The notes below the pieces were generated by a model, which ran no database searches, had not been told where the DNA came from, and saw only the letters and a list, made by a program, of their open reading frames with translations. A stretch of 64,000 nucleotides of DNA from NCBI RefSeq assembly GCF_963676685.1, contig NC_092344.1, forward strand, positions 94,022,749 to 94,086,748, written 5' to 3'. Below, in pieces: positions 10,801 through 21,861 of this stretch. Within the stretch, counting starts at the first letter, position 1, and the number at the start of each line of letters is the position of its first letter. A program made the translations under genes and the position numbers. This stretch comes from Mytilus edulis (lineage: Eukaryota; Mollusca; Bivalvia; Mytilida; Mytilidae).

Positions 10801-11997
10801 ATTCACTGGGAATATATATTTCGTATGTAGGTGCTGCTTGAAAGTTGCTACATAAAAAGGAACAGTGCACAATTGGCAACCTGAAATCGTCTCTTTTTTT
10901 AGTAAAGTCGTTTTTTTTTCAGCTGACCGTCATTGTGAATTTATAGATTTTAGTTAAGTTATGAAGCAGATTTAAACAATTGAAAACAACACGTTTAATA
11001 ATTTCATGCGTCCGAAGCGCTTTTCTGGATTTAAAAGAGAGACGAAAGATACCAAAGGGACAGTCAAACTCATATATCTAAAACAAACTGACAACGCCAT
11101 GGCTAAAAACGAAAAGGACAAACAGAAAAAACAATAGTACACATGACACAACATAGACAACTAACGAATAAACAACACGAACCCCACCAAAAACTAAGGG
11201 TGATCTCAGGTGCTCCGGAAGGGTAAGCAGATCCTGCTCCACATGTGGCACCCGTCGTGTTGCTTATGTGATTACAAATCCGGTAAATAGTCTAATTCGG
11301 TAGGTCACATTCATGAAAGGGAAGGGGATTGTAGTTACGACGTAAGGAACATATCCGATATCATTTGTGAAACGGTTATTCCATAACGCTCAACCAACTC
11401 GTGATGGCGTCCGTAAAATTTACGAAGGGATGATTTCAACTTCACCATTTGGAACTCTTGGTTTAGTAGCTTCCTTGTGAGCAGTAACCCTCTATCAAGA
11501 AAAGCATGATAGGAAATGCACGCACGGGAATATCGTATCAATTGGGAGATATTTACACCGTATGCAGGTGCTGGTGGAATGTTGCTACTTAGAAATGGAA
11601 AGTTCACAATTGGAAAGCTAAAATCATCTCTTTTGTCGTAAAGTTTTGTTTTCTGCTTTTCTGGATTTACCTTCATCAGGAACGCTCAAAGCCAAGCATT
11701 TGAAATCCGAAGATGTTTAAGTGTATCTTTTGTATCTATCCTTATCTGAAGTTCGATGGGTAGCTGTATTCAACCCAGTCACCAAATCTAGTAATTTTGG
11801 AACAATCGCCGAGTTTATAGATTGAGATGAAAGTGTGTTAAATTAGAGGCTTGTTAAACCCTTTGGTAAATGCCAAAATCATGTTGTTATTATTTCTATA
11901 TTGAAGATGTAAAAAAGGCAAGAAGAGAAAAGTGAAGCCCGTGAAAGAGAGAAATAGACCAAAACCAATGGCAAGAGCACCGCGTTATGATTGGTAA
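4447..11997 (+). CDS. TSP1/EGF type I membrane protein, copy 1
   Basis: This is a five-exon gene model: 4447-4819, 5260-5379, 6588-6698, 10350-10437 and 11907-11997. The exons total 783 nt, giving 260 residues and a TAA stop. In order the protein has a signal peptide, one TSP1 repeat, an EGF-like cysteine-rich segment, a Thr/Ser-rich stalk, one six-cysteine EGF, a transmembrane helix and a basic tail ending PRYDW. Every junction has GT/AG borders; the first three introns are phase 1 and the last is phase 2, as in the other copies. No EGF1 exon is visible between the stalk and EGF2. I do not recognise a named orthologue; a cell-surface binding or adhesion role is inferred from the domains. An AATAAA at 12491-12496 may serve for polyadenylation. 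Confidence 0.8.
4850..5045 (+). repeat. Interspersed repeat family E, intron 1 of copy 1
   Basis: ACCAGGTTTAATCCACCA, CCTGTACCAAATCAGGAATG and a GATGTGTTTGAGCTTTTGAT block match the family copies at 2655 and 31880. It begins only about 30 nt after the exon 1 donor site. Confidence 0.7.
5260..5379 (+). CDS. Copy 1 exon 2: Thr/Ser-rich stalk
   Basis: This 120-nt exon, phase 1 at both ends, sits between CATAG and GTAATC. About 25 of its 40 residues are Thr or Ser and it has no cysteine, which suits a mucin-like O-glycosylated spacer. It starts VKTT, exactly like the longer stalk exon of copy 3, which supports homology. Confidence 0.8.
5490..5940 (+). repeat. Partial copies of repeat family B
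   Basis: AAGAAAATGTAGTATGATTT-CCAATGAGACGACT (from about 5497) and a later block near 5860-5940 (AACAAACTCCTTACTTAGAA, CAGGCACATA) resemble the start and end of the family B copy at 15188-15510. The sequence between is diverged. Confidence 0.5.
6588..6698 (+). CDS. Copy 1 exon 3: EGF2 domain
   Basis: This is a 111-nt phase 1-1 exon with six cysteines spaced C-x4-C-x4-C-x8-C-x-C-x8-C. It starts DKDDC and ends FFNGKTCNK. The donor is GTACGA, weaker than the GTAAGT at the same junction in copies 2, 3 and 4. The D-x-D-D-C start may bind calcium, but the full calcium-binding EGF consensus is not clear. Confidence 0.85.
7331..7453. repeat. Long near-perfect inverted repeat (hairpin element)
   Basis: The arm 7331-7386 and the arm 7402-7453 are reverse complements with only a few mismatches. 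Landmarks are GTGTGTTAGTGAC opposite GTCACTAGCACAC and ATACGATATATATGG opposite CCATATATATCGTAT. The centre is GAGCGAAGCTC. It is compact and non-coding, in intron 3 of copy 1, and probably a foldback/MITE remnant. Confidence 0.8.
7660..7915 (-). repeat. Interspersed repeat family C, inverted copy
   Basis: Reverse complement of the copy at 716-935: it reads GGACGCCTCCTGGTGCGGGA, AAGACCTGTTGGTAACCTTC and GGGTTGTTGTCTCTATGACA. ORFs on both strands follow the repeat and are not genes. Confidence 0.75.
8480..8885 (+). pseudogene. Reverse-transcriptase element relic in intron 3 of copy 1
   Basis: The frame from 8583 encodes TTIYDKQDDFKFQNINFPF followed by PSYGVYISQLIRYARAC and a KFYKHHHELVHLHD-like end. 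This matches the C-terminal part of the retroelement seen at 13597. It is an isolated, 5'-truncated piece with diverged residues. Confidence 0.65.
10350..10437 (+). CDS. Copy 1 exon 4: transmembrane segment
   Basis: This 88-nt exon lies between TTTTGTAG and GTAAGT, phase 1 to phase 2. It encodes LTPLAIAFVSLAALGLILIG followed by CCCYWK. A helix of about 20 apolar residues ends in a cysteine cluster next to basic and aromatic residues, a typical type I membrane exit. Confidence 0.82.
10560..10920 (-). repeat. Decayed reverse-transcriptase element copy, minus strand
   Basis: The segment keeps blocks in inverted order that match 11330-11680, such as CAACCAACTCGTG-TGGCGTCC, CTCTTGG and CTCTATCAAG. 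It is more diverged than the next copy, only about 110 bp away in the same orientation. Confidence 0.6.
11031..11680 (-). pseudogene. Reverse-transcriptase element, 5'-truncated copy with 3' tail
   Basis: On the minus strand an open frame (11676 to 11335) begins near KQKTKLYDKRDDFSFPIVNF and ends RKFYGRHHELVERYGITVSQ. It is followed by the shared non-coding tail ending TCGTCTCTCTTTTA at 11031. It lies in the last intron of copy 1. The coding part is only the C-terminal region after the catalytic domain, so it is dead on arrival. Confidence 0.75.
11907..11997 (+). CDS. Copy 1 exon 5: cytoplasmic tail
   Basis: After TATTGAAG the phase-2 exon encodes CKKGKKRKVKPVKERN, then RPKPMARAPRYDW and TAA. 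The arrangement KVKPxKE--PKPMxRxPRYxxW is shared with copy 3 and partly with copy 4. It is strongly basic and rich in proline. This exon is too short to show up as a standalone ORF and was found by homology with copy 3. Confidence 0.75.
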
Positions 11998-13559
11998 TTA
12001 CGACCGGTGGTGTCAGATAAAAAAGTGACAGTCAACTTCATTGATATAGGATAGAACTGGCAATATTTCCTTACAAATAATGTTAAAATCTTTAACTTTT
12101 AGAAAGTCTTTTAAGTTTATCATTCTGAAAATTTCAGCTTATTTTTGTTTTATAATAATAAACAATTTCTTGCTATTTTCGTGTCACTTCCTCTATTTGC
12201 CCATAAAAAATTTATACATGAATGCATTATGTATTTTCATCATAACACGTACATGTCTGATATCAGTCATAATGGCATTGCAACAAATTAGATTTAATCA
12301 TTTTTTCACCAAAGTTATTCCCCTTTTATATATAGTATTCATATCAAAACATACATGTAATACAAATAACAAACATCAGTTGGTTGCATGTGTAATTTTT
12401 CTTTTCGTCATAATATCATATCAGTTGATAATGATGTATGGACGACCACATGATAATTGAATAAGTCTATCAAAAATATATTTTTAAAAGAATAAACTTT
12501 AATTTGATATTGGATTATTAATTGACATGACAGAAAATATCTTGTCAAGCCCTGTTGTTTGTGTTAGTCCTGATATCTTGTCAATGCTGCACTAACAGAT
12601 TTGTGCTGAAGGGTTATTAATTGTAATGTCTATATCAACCAAAGTATTTTGTATGATTGGTAGTCATTGTATACAAAGTGCAGTATCTCATCATATGCTT
12701 ATTGACCCCAAAGATATTGAACAAGTTTATTTAACAATTTGTTACTTAATCTTCAACAAGTAGAAAACAAAATATCCAACTGAGGTTGACGTGAAAGGAT
12801 TTGTTTGCTTTTCTAGCTGTACAAGTTTAATTATATGTGCTTACAGCATGTTTATGTAAATTAATTTTCAATCCAAAATGTCGAAAACAAGCTCTGTACG
12901 GCATGATCTATATACTTAGGGAAAAGTTAATAAGAGTTCAGGATAAGAAAAACAAACAATGGTTATTCGTTTGGCGATATTTTTTTGTTGGAATAGGTAA
13001 ATCATATCACAAATATTTAAAGTAAAGATATCAATAATATTAAAGTTGAATTTCTTAAAATTGATAGTTTCACCAACGAGGTTTTATATCAAGCCTTTGA
13101 GAAATCATCTCCATCTCCACTGCTTTTGACCTTTCAGTCATACAAAACAATAAAGGACATGAATTAATTTCGCTGATTGAAGTATTCGGTGTTTTCACAA
13201 CATTTCAGGGGTAATTATTTTGTCACAATTTCTGATGTAGCATAAATATAATGTAAAAATTAATTAAAGCGTGGGTAATTTATTTTTATTTGCGCTAGTC
13301 GATGTATGTTTTTTTTTATCAGATGATTACCACTGCAAGTATTTTGCACTTGGATCTAAATATGCATGCATCTCCGAAACGGGCACTCATTTAATACGAT
13401 ACTTACTCGTGTTTCGTCTGCAATATATTCAATAATCAATGGCAATCAAAATATATTATCTTATATCATAAAAGGTTGTCAATTAAACATGATAGTAAGA
13501 TCTTTAAATGTTGTATTTTTAAATTAATGAAATCAAGTCGCTCTATAAATAACCCACAT
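11998..13559. other. 3' flank of copy 1, no further gene
   Basis: This probably contains the 3' UTR of copy 1, with AATAAA at 12491-12496. A 126-residue open frame (12080-12460) is Ile/Leu/Phe-rich, has no start context or homology I recognise, and is best explained by low complexity. Confidence 0.5.
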
Positions 13560-14218
13560 TTCAGGGTTACATCTAGAAACTGACAATGAGGGTCGATTGA
13601 AACCAAAACTTTACGACAAAAGAGATGATTTCAGCTTTCCAATTGTTATCTTTCCATTTCTAAGTAGCAACATTCCAGCAGCACCTGCATACGGTGTATA
13701 TATCTCCCAATTGATACGATATTCCCGTGCTTGCATTTCCTATAATGATTTTCTTGATAGAGGGTTATTGCTCACAAGAAAGCTATTAAATCAAGAGTTC
13801 CAAATGGTGAAGTTGATATCATCTCTTCGTTAATTTTACGGACGCCATCACGAGTTGGTTGAGCGTTATGGAATAACCGTTTCACAAATGATATCGGATA
13901 TGTTCCTTACGCCGTAACTACAATCCCTTCCCTTTCATAAATGTGACATATCGAATAAGACTATTTACCGGAGTTGTTATCTCATAAGCAACACAAAGGG
14001 TGCCACATGTGGAGCAGGATCTGCTTAACCTTCCGGAGCACCGGAGATCACGTCAGTTTTTGGTGGGGTTCGTGTTGTTTATTCTTTAGTTTTCTATGTT
14101 GTGTCATGTGTACTATTGTTTGTCTGTTTGTCCTTTTCCTTTTCAGCCATGGAGTTTTCAGTTTATTTTCGATCTATGAGTTTGACTGTCCCTCTGGTAT
14201 CTTTCGTCCCTCTTTTAC
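13560..14218 (+). pseudogene. Reverse-transcriptase element, 5'-truncated copy with full 3' tail
   Basis: It starts near HLETDNEGRLKPKLYDKRDD and reads through the PAYGVYISQLIRYSRAC block to a TAA at about 13831. Without that stop the frame would continue into YGRHHELVERYGIT. The tail runs to CTTTCGTCCCTCTTTTA at 14218. It is very similar to the inverted copy at 11031-11680, pointing to recent activity of the family. Confidence 0.75.
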
Positions 14219-15187
14219 AGTGATCTTGAAACTTAGGAAACTACAAAATGTACCAAAAGAAAAAGGTCTGCTCAATATAACCATGTTTTCCTGAATATTT
14301 AGCCATACTGACGACAAAAAACTAGAATATATGACGGATCTCCATTTCAGTCTTCAAATGTCAATTTCCTATTTCTCGTCTGTTACATACCATCTATACC
14401 AGATTGTAAGTACAAATGTAGTTGATTGCTCTATGAAAATGTGCACGGTGTATGTTGTTTTTATCATGTATTAACATTGATTTTACTATAATTGATATTT
14501 GGGTAAACAACTAAAATACATATGATATCCAGGCATGTGTAAAGTACTTGTTGTTTCTAACACTTATTGTCCTACGTCATGTAGATTGGTATACTTTGGT
14601 TATGTAAAATGTAATGCCTTTTCGGACAACATATTTCGTCTTAACAACAAACCTGGTGCATGTCTACTAGCTAAAATGTTAGGTTTGGAAACTTAACTTT
14701 TAAATAGCTTACAATAGTTGGTAGCATAATGTAATTGTACCTTGCGATATTTTTTTTTTGCTGGTTGTTGTTGTGCTTCTTACTGACCTCATAATTACAG
14801 TCTTTTCCAAAAAATATTTAGAGTTTTTTCTAATAATGTCTCGTTACACCATTGACTATACTTTTTGTTTTGAGTCATGCTTAAGCCGGATAACTCCTCC
14901 TTAGTTTTAGTGTATTTTAATGAGACAAGATTCGGTCGTCTGGTTGTTTTCATTGGTGATCATTTGTCTTTGGCTAATTGGTTTTCACCTTAGTTAGACA
15001 CTAAGATGTCAGTTCTATAATTTATATTATATATTTTGTTATCTACGTCCTTTTATTACATACTATACATATACATGTTTTGATCACCGCTGGAGGTCAT
15101 ACGTTGACTACACGTTCTTACTTAAAAGCCTTGTCATTTTGTCTTTGGTTGTCATCTGTCACTTTGGGCAATCATACTACATCTGAC

Positions 15188-15510
15188 TATATAAAAAAGA
15201 AGATGTGGTATGATTGCCAATGAGACAACTATCCACAAGAGACCAAAATTACACAGACATAAACAACTACAGGTCACCGTACGGCCTTTAACAATGATCA
15301 GCCCATACCGCATAGTCAGCTATAAGAGGCCCCGATATGACAATGTAAAACAATTCAAACGTGAAATCTAACGACTTTATTTATATATATAAAAAAAATG
15401 AATGAAAAACAAATATGTAACACATAAACAAACGACAACCACTGAATTACAGGCTCCTGACTTGGGTCAGGCACATACATAAATAATGTGGCGGGGTTAA
15501 ACATGTTAGC
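15188..15510 (+). repeat. Interspersed repeat family B (GTGGTATGATTGCCAATGAG)
   Basis: Blocks GATGTGGTATGATTGCCAAT, CAGGTCACCGTACGGCCTTT, AAACAAACGACAACCACTGA and GTCAGGCACATACATAAATA define the family. Other copies are at 16930-17235 (minus), 17745-18150 (+), 29370-29440 (+) and fragments elsewhere. Confidence 0.8.
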
Positions 15511-16929
15511 GTAAAATCACAAACATTTTGTCTTTAAATGATTGTGTATCTTTTCCTTTATGTATCTTATTTCTTTTAAACCTTTTGAAACTATTTGCAA
15601 GTGGACGTTAAGTAAAATCAGTAGTAGTTGTCTCTCTTTTCATTTATGTAAAACATTATTAGCATTTTCTTAGTAAAAAGATTTAAAATAAAAGTTAAAA
15701 TCGGGTCATTGTTAATTTTCATCGAAGCCTCTGTTATGAACGTTTGTTAAATCTTCAATCAGTAAAAAAAACATTGCGGAAACTAATTATACGATATGCA
15801 AGTCTTTCAACAGAGATGATTGCGCATGTATAATGTATATTGATATAAATATATCTTTAATGAATGATGACATGTTTTTTTTTTTATTATATATACAAAG
15901 CGATCATATATTCATTGATTTGATAAAATGTTTGATGCATAAATTACACTTAAAAATTAATAAAAGGTTTTCAATACACTAAATATAATACTTGCCTCCT
16001 TATACGCATGTAATGCTGCATGAAGTCACTGGATAAAATTTCCCAAAAAGATTGAGATTATCTTTCCTGGTTCAGTGTTAAGACTGCATTCTCTTTTCAA
16101 TTAATTTTGTAGCAAGTATATATATTCATATTTTCATCTTTGAGATGTTGAAGAGCAGTCTTGTAATGCTATTTTCGGGAGTGGTTTGCAGATGTTAATA
16201 GTGTTATATTGAAAGGTTAATTAATCGTAGAATAAAAATACATGTATTTATAAATATTCAACGAGTTGTACCCCCAAGAGTTCTTTTTTCGATATCTGAT
16301 TTATTCATTCTTTTAATTACATTGCTTATGAACTTTTTACTCGTCACTGACACTGTAGGATCGTGTTGCGATGGTAATTTGTCTGCACAATGTCAATACG
16401 ATACTGACAGCGTTCTTTAAATATTTTACTGAATACTCTGACCGAACTTCATTATTTGTAGCCAAAATATGAAAAGAAAAACTATATAGTGGTTTTAATT
16501 TCTCTTAACATTTCAGTATATAAGATTGTCTGTTGAACTACTTTGTAAAAAAAAAAACATAAAAAAATACAGCACAAAAAATTTACTTTGATTTATACTG
16601 TAGAACTTTGTTAAATATGACACATCCTTTCTTTACGTGTATACAAATTTCAGAAATCTATTAAGAAGATATTGTCCGATACATATATTTGTTAAATACC
16701 TATGAGAAAGGCGGTCTTTGGCAAATACTATTGGTAAATTAAGGCAACATTAGTAAAACAAATGTTCAAATCTCGTTGTTTGATTTAGCAGAGACTAATC
16801 AAGGTGACAAAAAATCGTAGAATTAAAATAAAGGAGACCGGATACTAAGACACGTGTATAGACACGTCCACTCTGTGTTTTTGTTAGATGTATTTCTATT
16901 TGTATCCATCTGATGAGTTAAGCTTTTTT

Positions 16930-17235
16930 CAACTGTTCCATGTATGTATGTGCCTGTCCCAAGTCAGAAGGCTTTAATTCAGAGGTTGTCGTTTGTCAAT
17001 GTATATAATTACATATTTGTATTTCGCTATTTTTTTGTACATAAATTAACCCGATAGTTTTTTACTATTTTGCATTGTTTTACCTTTGTCATTTCGGGGC
17101 CTTTAAAAGCTTACTCTGCGGAATGGGTTTTGTTCATTGTTGAATGCCGTATGGTGACCTATAACTGTTACTTTCTGTGTTATTTGGTCTATTGTAGAGA
17201 GCTGTCCCTTTGGCAACCATGCCACATCTTCTTTT
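16930..17235 (-). repeat. Interspersed repeat family B, inverted copy
   Basis: CTGTCCCAAGTCAGAAGGCT, GAGGTTGTCGTTTG, CATTTCGGGGCCTTT and TGGCAACCATGCCACATCTT read as the reverse complement of the copy at 15188-15510, in the expected inverted order. Confidence 0.75.
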
Positions 17236-17744
17236 TTCATATATAAGTTGATCCCGCCATGCAAATGCACACTCAGTCAAAATGTTACATCTGGAACAGG
17301 ACACAATCGCTAGAATTTTACATCAAACGACTATACTTTTAGCAAAAGATTTATGACGGCAAAACAAACATGCAAGTTGACACCAAGACTTATTATATCG
17401 GTCAACCAAGTGACGATTGTAAACGATACCGTATGTATTTATGTTTTCAGCCTTCTTTTTTTTTACTTCTCATAACTTTGTTGAAGCAGGTTTTGTACAA
17501 GGAACACCCCTATCTGTATAGTTTGAGCAATATGTTAACTTGCAATGGAGAAGAGTGTATATTTCTGCTGAGAAATGGGAAGTTTACAATGGGAAAGTTG
17601 ACAATTGGAAAACTGAAATGTTGTCCTGATTTCTTTTTTGATGTCGTCCATCCATAGTTATTTCGAGAAAAAGATCAAGATATAAAGCAGATCTATAACT
17701 GTTTTAATTTTCTTAATTTGAAGTTTATACGATTTTTGGAGACA

Positions 17745-18150
17745 TAAAAAGAAGATGTGGTATGATTGCAAATGAGAAAACTCTCGACAAGAACCAACAT
17801 AACACAAACATTAACAACTATAAATCACCGTACGGCCTTCAACAATGAGCAAAGCTCATACTGCATCATCAGCTATAAAAGGCTCCGATTATGACAAGGT
17901 GAAACAATTAACGAGAAAACTGACGGCCTAATTTGTATACTGGTCAAAATCGCTGAAGACAAATTGTTTTGTCAAAAGAACAAAATTTAAAATCGAATTT
18001 TTGAAATTATATATTCCAAATAGTAATGGGAAACTTATGAAGCAGAGAAAAAGAAGTTTGAGTGTTTAATTGACTGATTGCTGTTTGTTTGCTTTAAGTC
18101 GCAAATGCCATAAAAAAATGAACGAAACACAAATATGTAGCACATCAACA
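17745..18150 (+). repeat. Interspersed repeat family B, direct copy
   Basis: AAGAAGATGTGGTATGATTG, ATCACCGTACGGCCTTCAAC and AACACAAATATGTAGCACAT match the copy at 15188. The interior has a diverged insertion of about 100 nt. Confidence 0.75.
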
Positions 18151-18282
18151 AACGACATTTTTAAGACGTGACCACTTTTGTTATAGTTTGTATAGGTTAT
18201 TTCTACAGTGGATTGACCGTCAAAAAGGCTAGGAATTTATATATATTTTACTTTATTTGTTTGTATAATTTTTTTTTATTCG

Positions 18283-18352
18283 AGAGTCACTGATGAGTCT
18301 TTTGTAGACGAAACGCGCGTCAGGCGTAAATACAAAAAAATCTATCCTGATA
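18283..18352 (-). repeat. Interspersed repeat family A fragment, inverted
   Basis: GAGTCACTGATGAGTCTTTT and GACGAAACGCGCGTCAGGCG are the reverse complement of the core at 1772-1830. Confidence 0.7.
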
Positions 18353-20140
18353 TCTATGATGATTATATTTTTATATATATTACCAAAGCAGCATAAAATG
18401 TAATTAATCGCCGTAGGTCTTATTAGAATAACACATTAAGAGTTCTTTTTAAAGATTTATATCAATTAAAACTGGTAGAACATAATTGTCATTCTGTTAA
18501 TGAGGAATATGAGGGGAAAATATACAAAACCAGTTGCAAGTACATAAAAAAGGTAAACAAATCAGCTAGCCAGGTGTATGGACAAACAAACAACAAAGGA
18601 AACACTTACAACTAAGACAGGACAGGACAACTCAGACAGGACACACGCAATGCACCAGTATGACCCCATGAGATTTGAGATTCACTCAAAATGCATGTAC
18701 ATCTAATATATTACTAGACATCCGTCATATAAGCTGATGCTTCACACATATCCTACATTAGCAATGATTAATATACGTTTTATTTATCTGAATTAAGCAA
18801 CATCACTTGAATTTTATAAGCAGTTTTTTTACCCGAAACAGTAACTTTAAAACTTGAATTCATACAAAATTGATTGATTTCTTCGAATGGTGAATTTAAT
18901 AAATGTGTTTTATTTCGATGTATAGGATGTTATGTTACTTTTCATGAAAAACAAACTACGAAAGACATTTCTTTTTCTTTAACTGTAACACTTTTCCTTT
19001 TTTTGAACGGTGATGTTCCTTAACCCCTTCGTTTAACTGTGCGTATATGTTCCAACTCTCTTTGTAGAGACAAATATATTAGTGTGAAGAAAATAATGGA
19101 TAAATCATGGTTTTATCGCTGAGTTATGTGACTATCGCATACAATTCCATCATATTGACAACTATGTGTGATCTAAGCAAACAGACAGGTAACATGTCAA
19201 ACATTTGGGTACAGAAGTCAACATTGTGTTGTAATAAACTAAAGCACTATAAAACGAACCTATCGAAATAACTGGTAAATAATTAAGTCTAGGATTTCGC
19301 ACGGATTTGTATAGAATTAGATAGTCTTACTATATAAATCCTTGTATTTTATTACGACACATTTGTAAAACCATCTATAATTCTGTCATACCAACAAAAT
19401 AAGTAAAATGGTTTTGCTTGGGAAATTTGATTAGTTTTCTCATGCTGGTCCGAATATAGTTCATTTCGTTACTAAAATTCTTTGTTAAATTGAGATTCAA
19501 ATCTACTATTTAGATTTGTTGCTCGTTCGTAGCAGCTTTTTCTGGCAATCAAAGTTTTATATCACAATTCAAGCACCATTTTCATCATAATATTCAAATT
19601 GCCATTTTCATAATACAAATTGTGAAATACATTTGACAAATTGTAAAATACATTTCTATTAGCTGAAATCAGACTAATGTAATCTATGTATAAATATATG
19701 ACAATAAAAGACGAACTGGTTGTCGTAATTACTGTGAGCTATCGATGAACCGACACCATATCAGTTTATATATATATATCTGCTGTCATATGAATGATGA
19801 TAACTGTTCTGTTCAATTTATTGCTGTTTTAATAATTTCGTTCATGTATGTGTTCATTCTAAAATTGCTTTATTTGATGATAGTCCAATGCTAAATCTTT
19901 ATTTCAATATAATTGGAGTAACTTGCTAGTACATGTACAAAGAAACACCTCCCTTAAAATCGTCAAAGGATTTCACGAACATAGTTAAAAGATATATTTA
20001 ACTAGCAAGCACTTCTCTACCAGTTTTAAACATATAAATAGAAGAACAATTATTCCAAATTCAGAACGATTTTTAAAACAAAACAGGACACTATATCCTT
20101 ATTTTACGGTGTTTAGATTTCGTAAAAGGATGTACAGTCC

Positions 20141-20155
20141 ATGTTTTAACCTCGG
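20141..20155. repeat. Left target-site duplication of the LINE
   Basis: ATGTTTTAACCTCGG at 20141-20155 is repeated exactly at 26015-26029, directly after the A-rich tail of the LINE. Confidence 0.9.
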
Positions 20156-20160
20156 AAATT

Positions 20161-20172
20161 AAGATGGCTGCC
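20161..20172 (+). promoter_or_regulatory. YY1-like site at the LINE 5' end
   Basis: AAGATGGCTGCC lies 6 nt inside the element. AAGATGGC is the core of the YY1 motif, and human L1 has a YY1 site at its extreme 5' end that fixes transcription start. Function here is inference by analogy. Confidence 0.5.
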
Positions 20173-20411
20173 AATGTAGTAGTGGGTTGATTTTCAGCTC
20201 TGCAGTTTTTGGCAATTTAAAGCTGGTTTTTGAAGGAATTTATCTATGCAAATCATATCATGATGTTTGGAATTTGATGAACTTTACAGAAATATGATTT
20301 ACTTCACATTTTGTTGAAAGATGGATTAACTATAGTGGAATTGTATATTTTGAATTGGAAAAGTATTTGTAATTTATTGATTTTCTGAGTAGTGTTGTCT
20401 GTATTACCACC

Positions 20412-21376
20412 ATGCCTGGGGACAGTAAAGGAGCAAAAACTATACAAACAATGTTAGCAGCTAAAAAGCCTGGGAGCAATGATTCTTCTAAAGACTCTGT
20501 AAAGGAAAAACCATCCAAGCAGAACAAACGATCCCATTCAGATGTTGCAAATGACAGTGTGGAAGGTATTGATTTGACTGGTATTCAAAATGATTTAAGT
20601 GAAATAAAACAATCTCTTCAGGGCACAGTTACAAAGACTGACCTTACTAATGCTATGGTTAATTTGGTACAACAAAAGGACTTAAAAACTTTAGTTAGTA
20701 ACATTGTCCAGAAATTATTAGATCATATTTTGAAGAGAAGATCACCAGTAAGTTTGAGTGTAAAATAAGGGAGGCAACTGGAAAACTTGATGATAAGTTA
20801 GATACATTGATGATTGAGAATGAGGATCTGAGGGAAAGAATCAGGGCAAAAGATAGAGTCATTGAAAACTTAGTGGAAAAGGTTGGTGACAATAATAACA
20901 GATCTATTGATGCTTTGAAGTTAGCCAATTATAATGAACAATACAGTCGAAAACATAATATAAGAATGCTAAATTTTCCTGAAAAAAGGGGTGAGAATTT
21001 GAGAAAAGCATTTATTGAAACTTTAAAGAGTGACTGTAAAGTAGACATTGAGCCCAGTGATGTACTAGCCATCCACAGAATACCTGGGAAAGATGGTTAT
21101 CAGAAGCCTGTCATAGTTAAGGTAAAGAATACTGAAACTAAAATACGGATAATGCGACAAAAAAGATCCCTGAAAAATGAAGTGAAATTGCATGATGACA
21201 TATCACAACGCAATCTTGGACTAATGGCAAGACTTAAAAACACTGAAAAATTTGAAAATGTATGATTTTATAACTGTAATGTGTATGCCAAAACTGAAAC
21301 TAGTAGCAGAATAAGATTTGATCTATTTGACAATGTAGAAGAAAAAATGAAAAAGAAATTGAAAGATGGAAATTAA
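20412..21376 (+). pseudogene. LINE ORF1 (nucleic-acid-binding protein), frameshifted
   Basis: The ATG at 20412 begins MPGDSKGAKTIQTMLAAKKP. A predicted coiled coil rich in Lys, Glu, Leu and Asp follows (about 20570-20930). A C-terminal part with YNEQYSRKHNIRMLNFPEK and VLAIHRIPGKDG resembles the RNA-binding domain of L1-type ORF1 proteins. The frame changes at the T-run 20728-20731. A TGA at 21263-21265 interrupts the second frame, after which coding-like sequence (FYNCNVYAKTET to a TAA at 21374) continues in frame. A Trp codon at the TGA would fit the family; that is inference. Confidence 0.8.
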
Positions 21377-21861
21377 TTAGTTTTCATATTAGTCTGTTAC
21401 ACTTGTTAATATTTTTTGGAAAATGTACAGTTTTTATCAGTATAAATAGATAGATATAAATGTGAAAGATAAATACTGAAGTGTGTCATGTCAACTCCAA
21501 ATTACAAAATCCTGGATACATATATAGTAAATAGTATAAGAGATTTTTTTATTATTTTTTTTTATTAATATAAATTATACTGTCACTATAGAGTATAGGG
21601 GAAATAACTCTAACATTTATTATGAAATTAATATAATCTTATCTCCCCTTAAAACATCTATTCCTTTGCTAGATTTATTCATAACTATATAATGCCATAC
21701 TGTAAATTAGTTTATACATTCAATGTTGAATGAAGAAAATAATATGCGACATCTTATGTTTGTATGTGTGTATGTTTGTGTATGTCTTATGTGTTACAAT
21801 TGTATATTTGTACTTATGAACTTGCTTATATGTTTTATAAATCATCACTTCAGATATAATC
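21377..21861 (+). other. LINE spacer between ORF1 and ORF2
   Basis: AT-rich, with no coding signal. ORF2 starts at an ATG (21862) after CATCACTTCAGATATAATC; how it is translated is not evident. Confidence 0.6.

Larger units (their letters stand above)
14219..20140. other. Repeat-bearing intergenic stretch between copy 1 and the LINE
   Basis: Apart from the family A and B repeats listed separately I find no coding signal. A short match to the end of exon 1 (GGATCGTGTTGCGATGGTAA at about 16361, reading GSCCDG then GT) could be a relic but is too short to call. Confidence 0.5.

Noticed and set aside
12080-12460. 126-residue open frame after copy 1
   Set aside because: It is rich in Ile, Phe and Leu as expected from AT-rich sequence, has no recognisable domain or splice context, and lies in the likely 3' UTR of copy 1.
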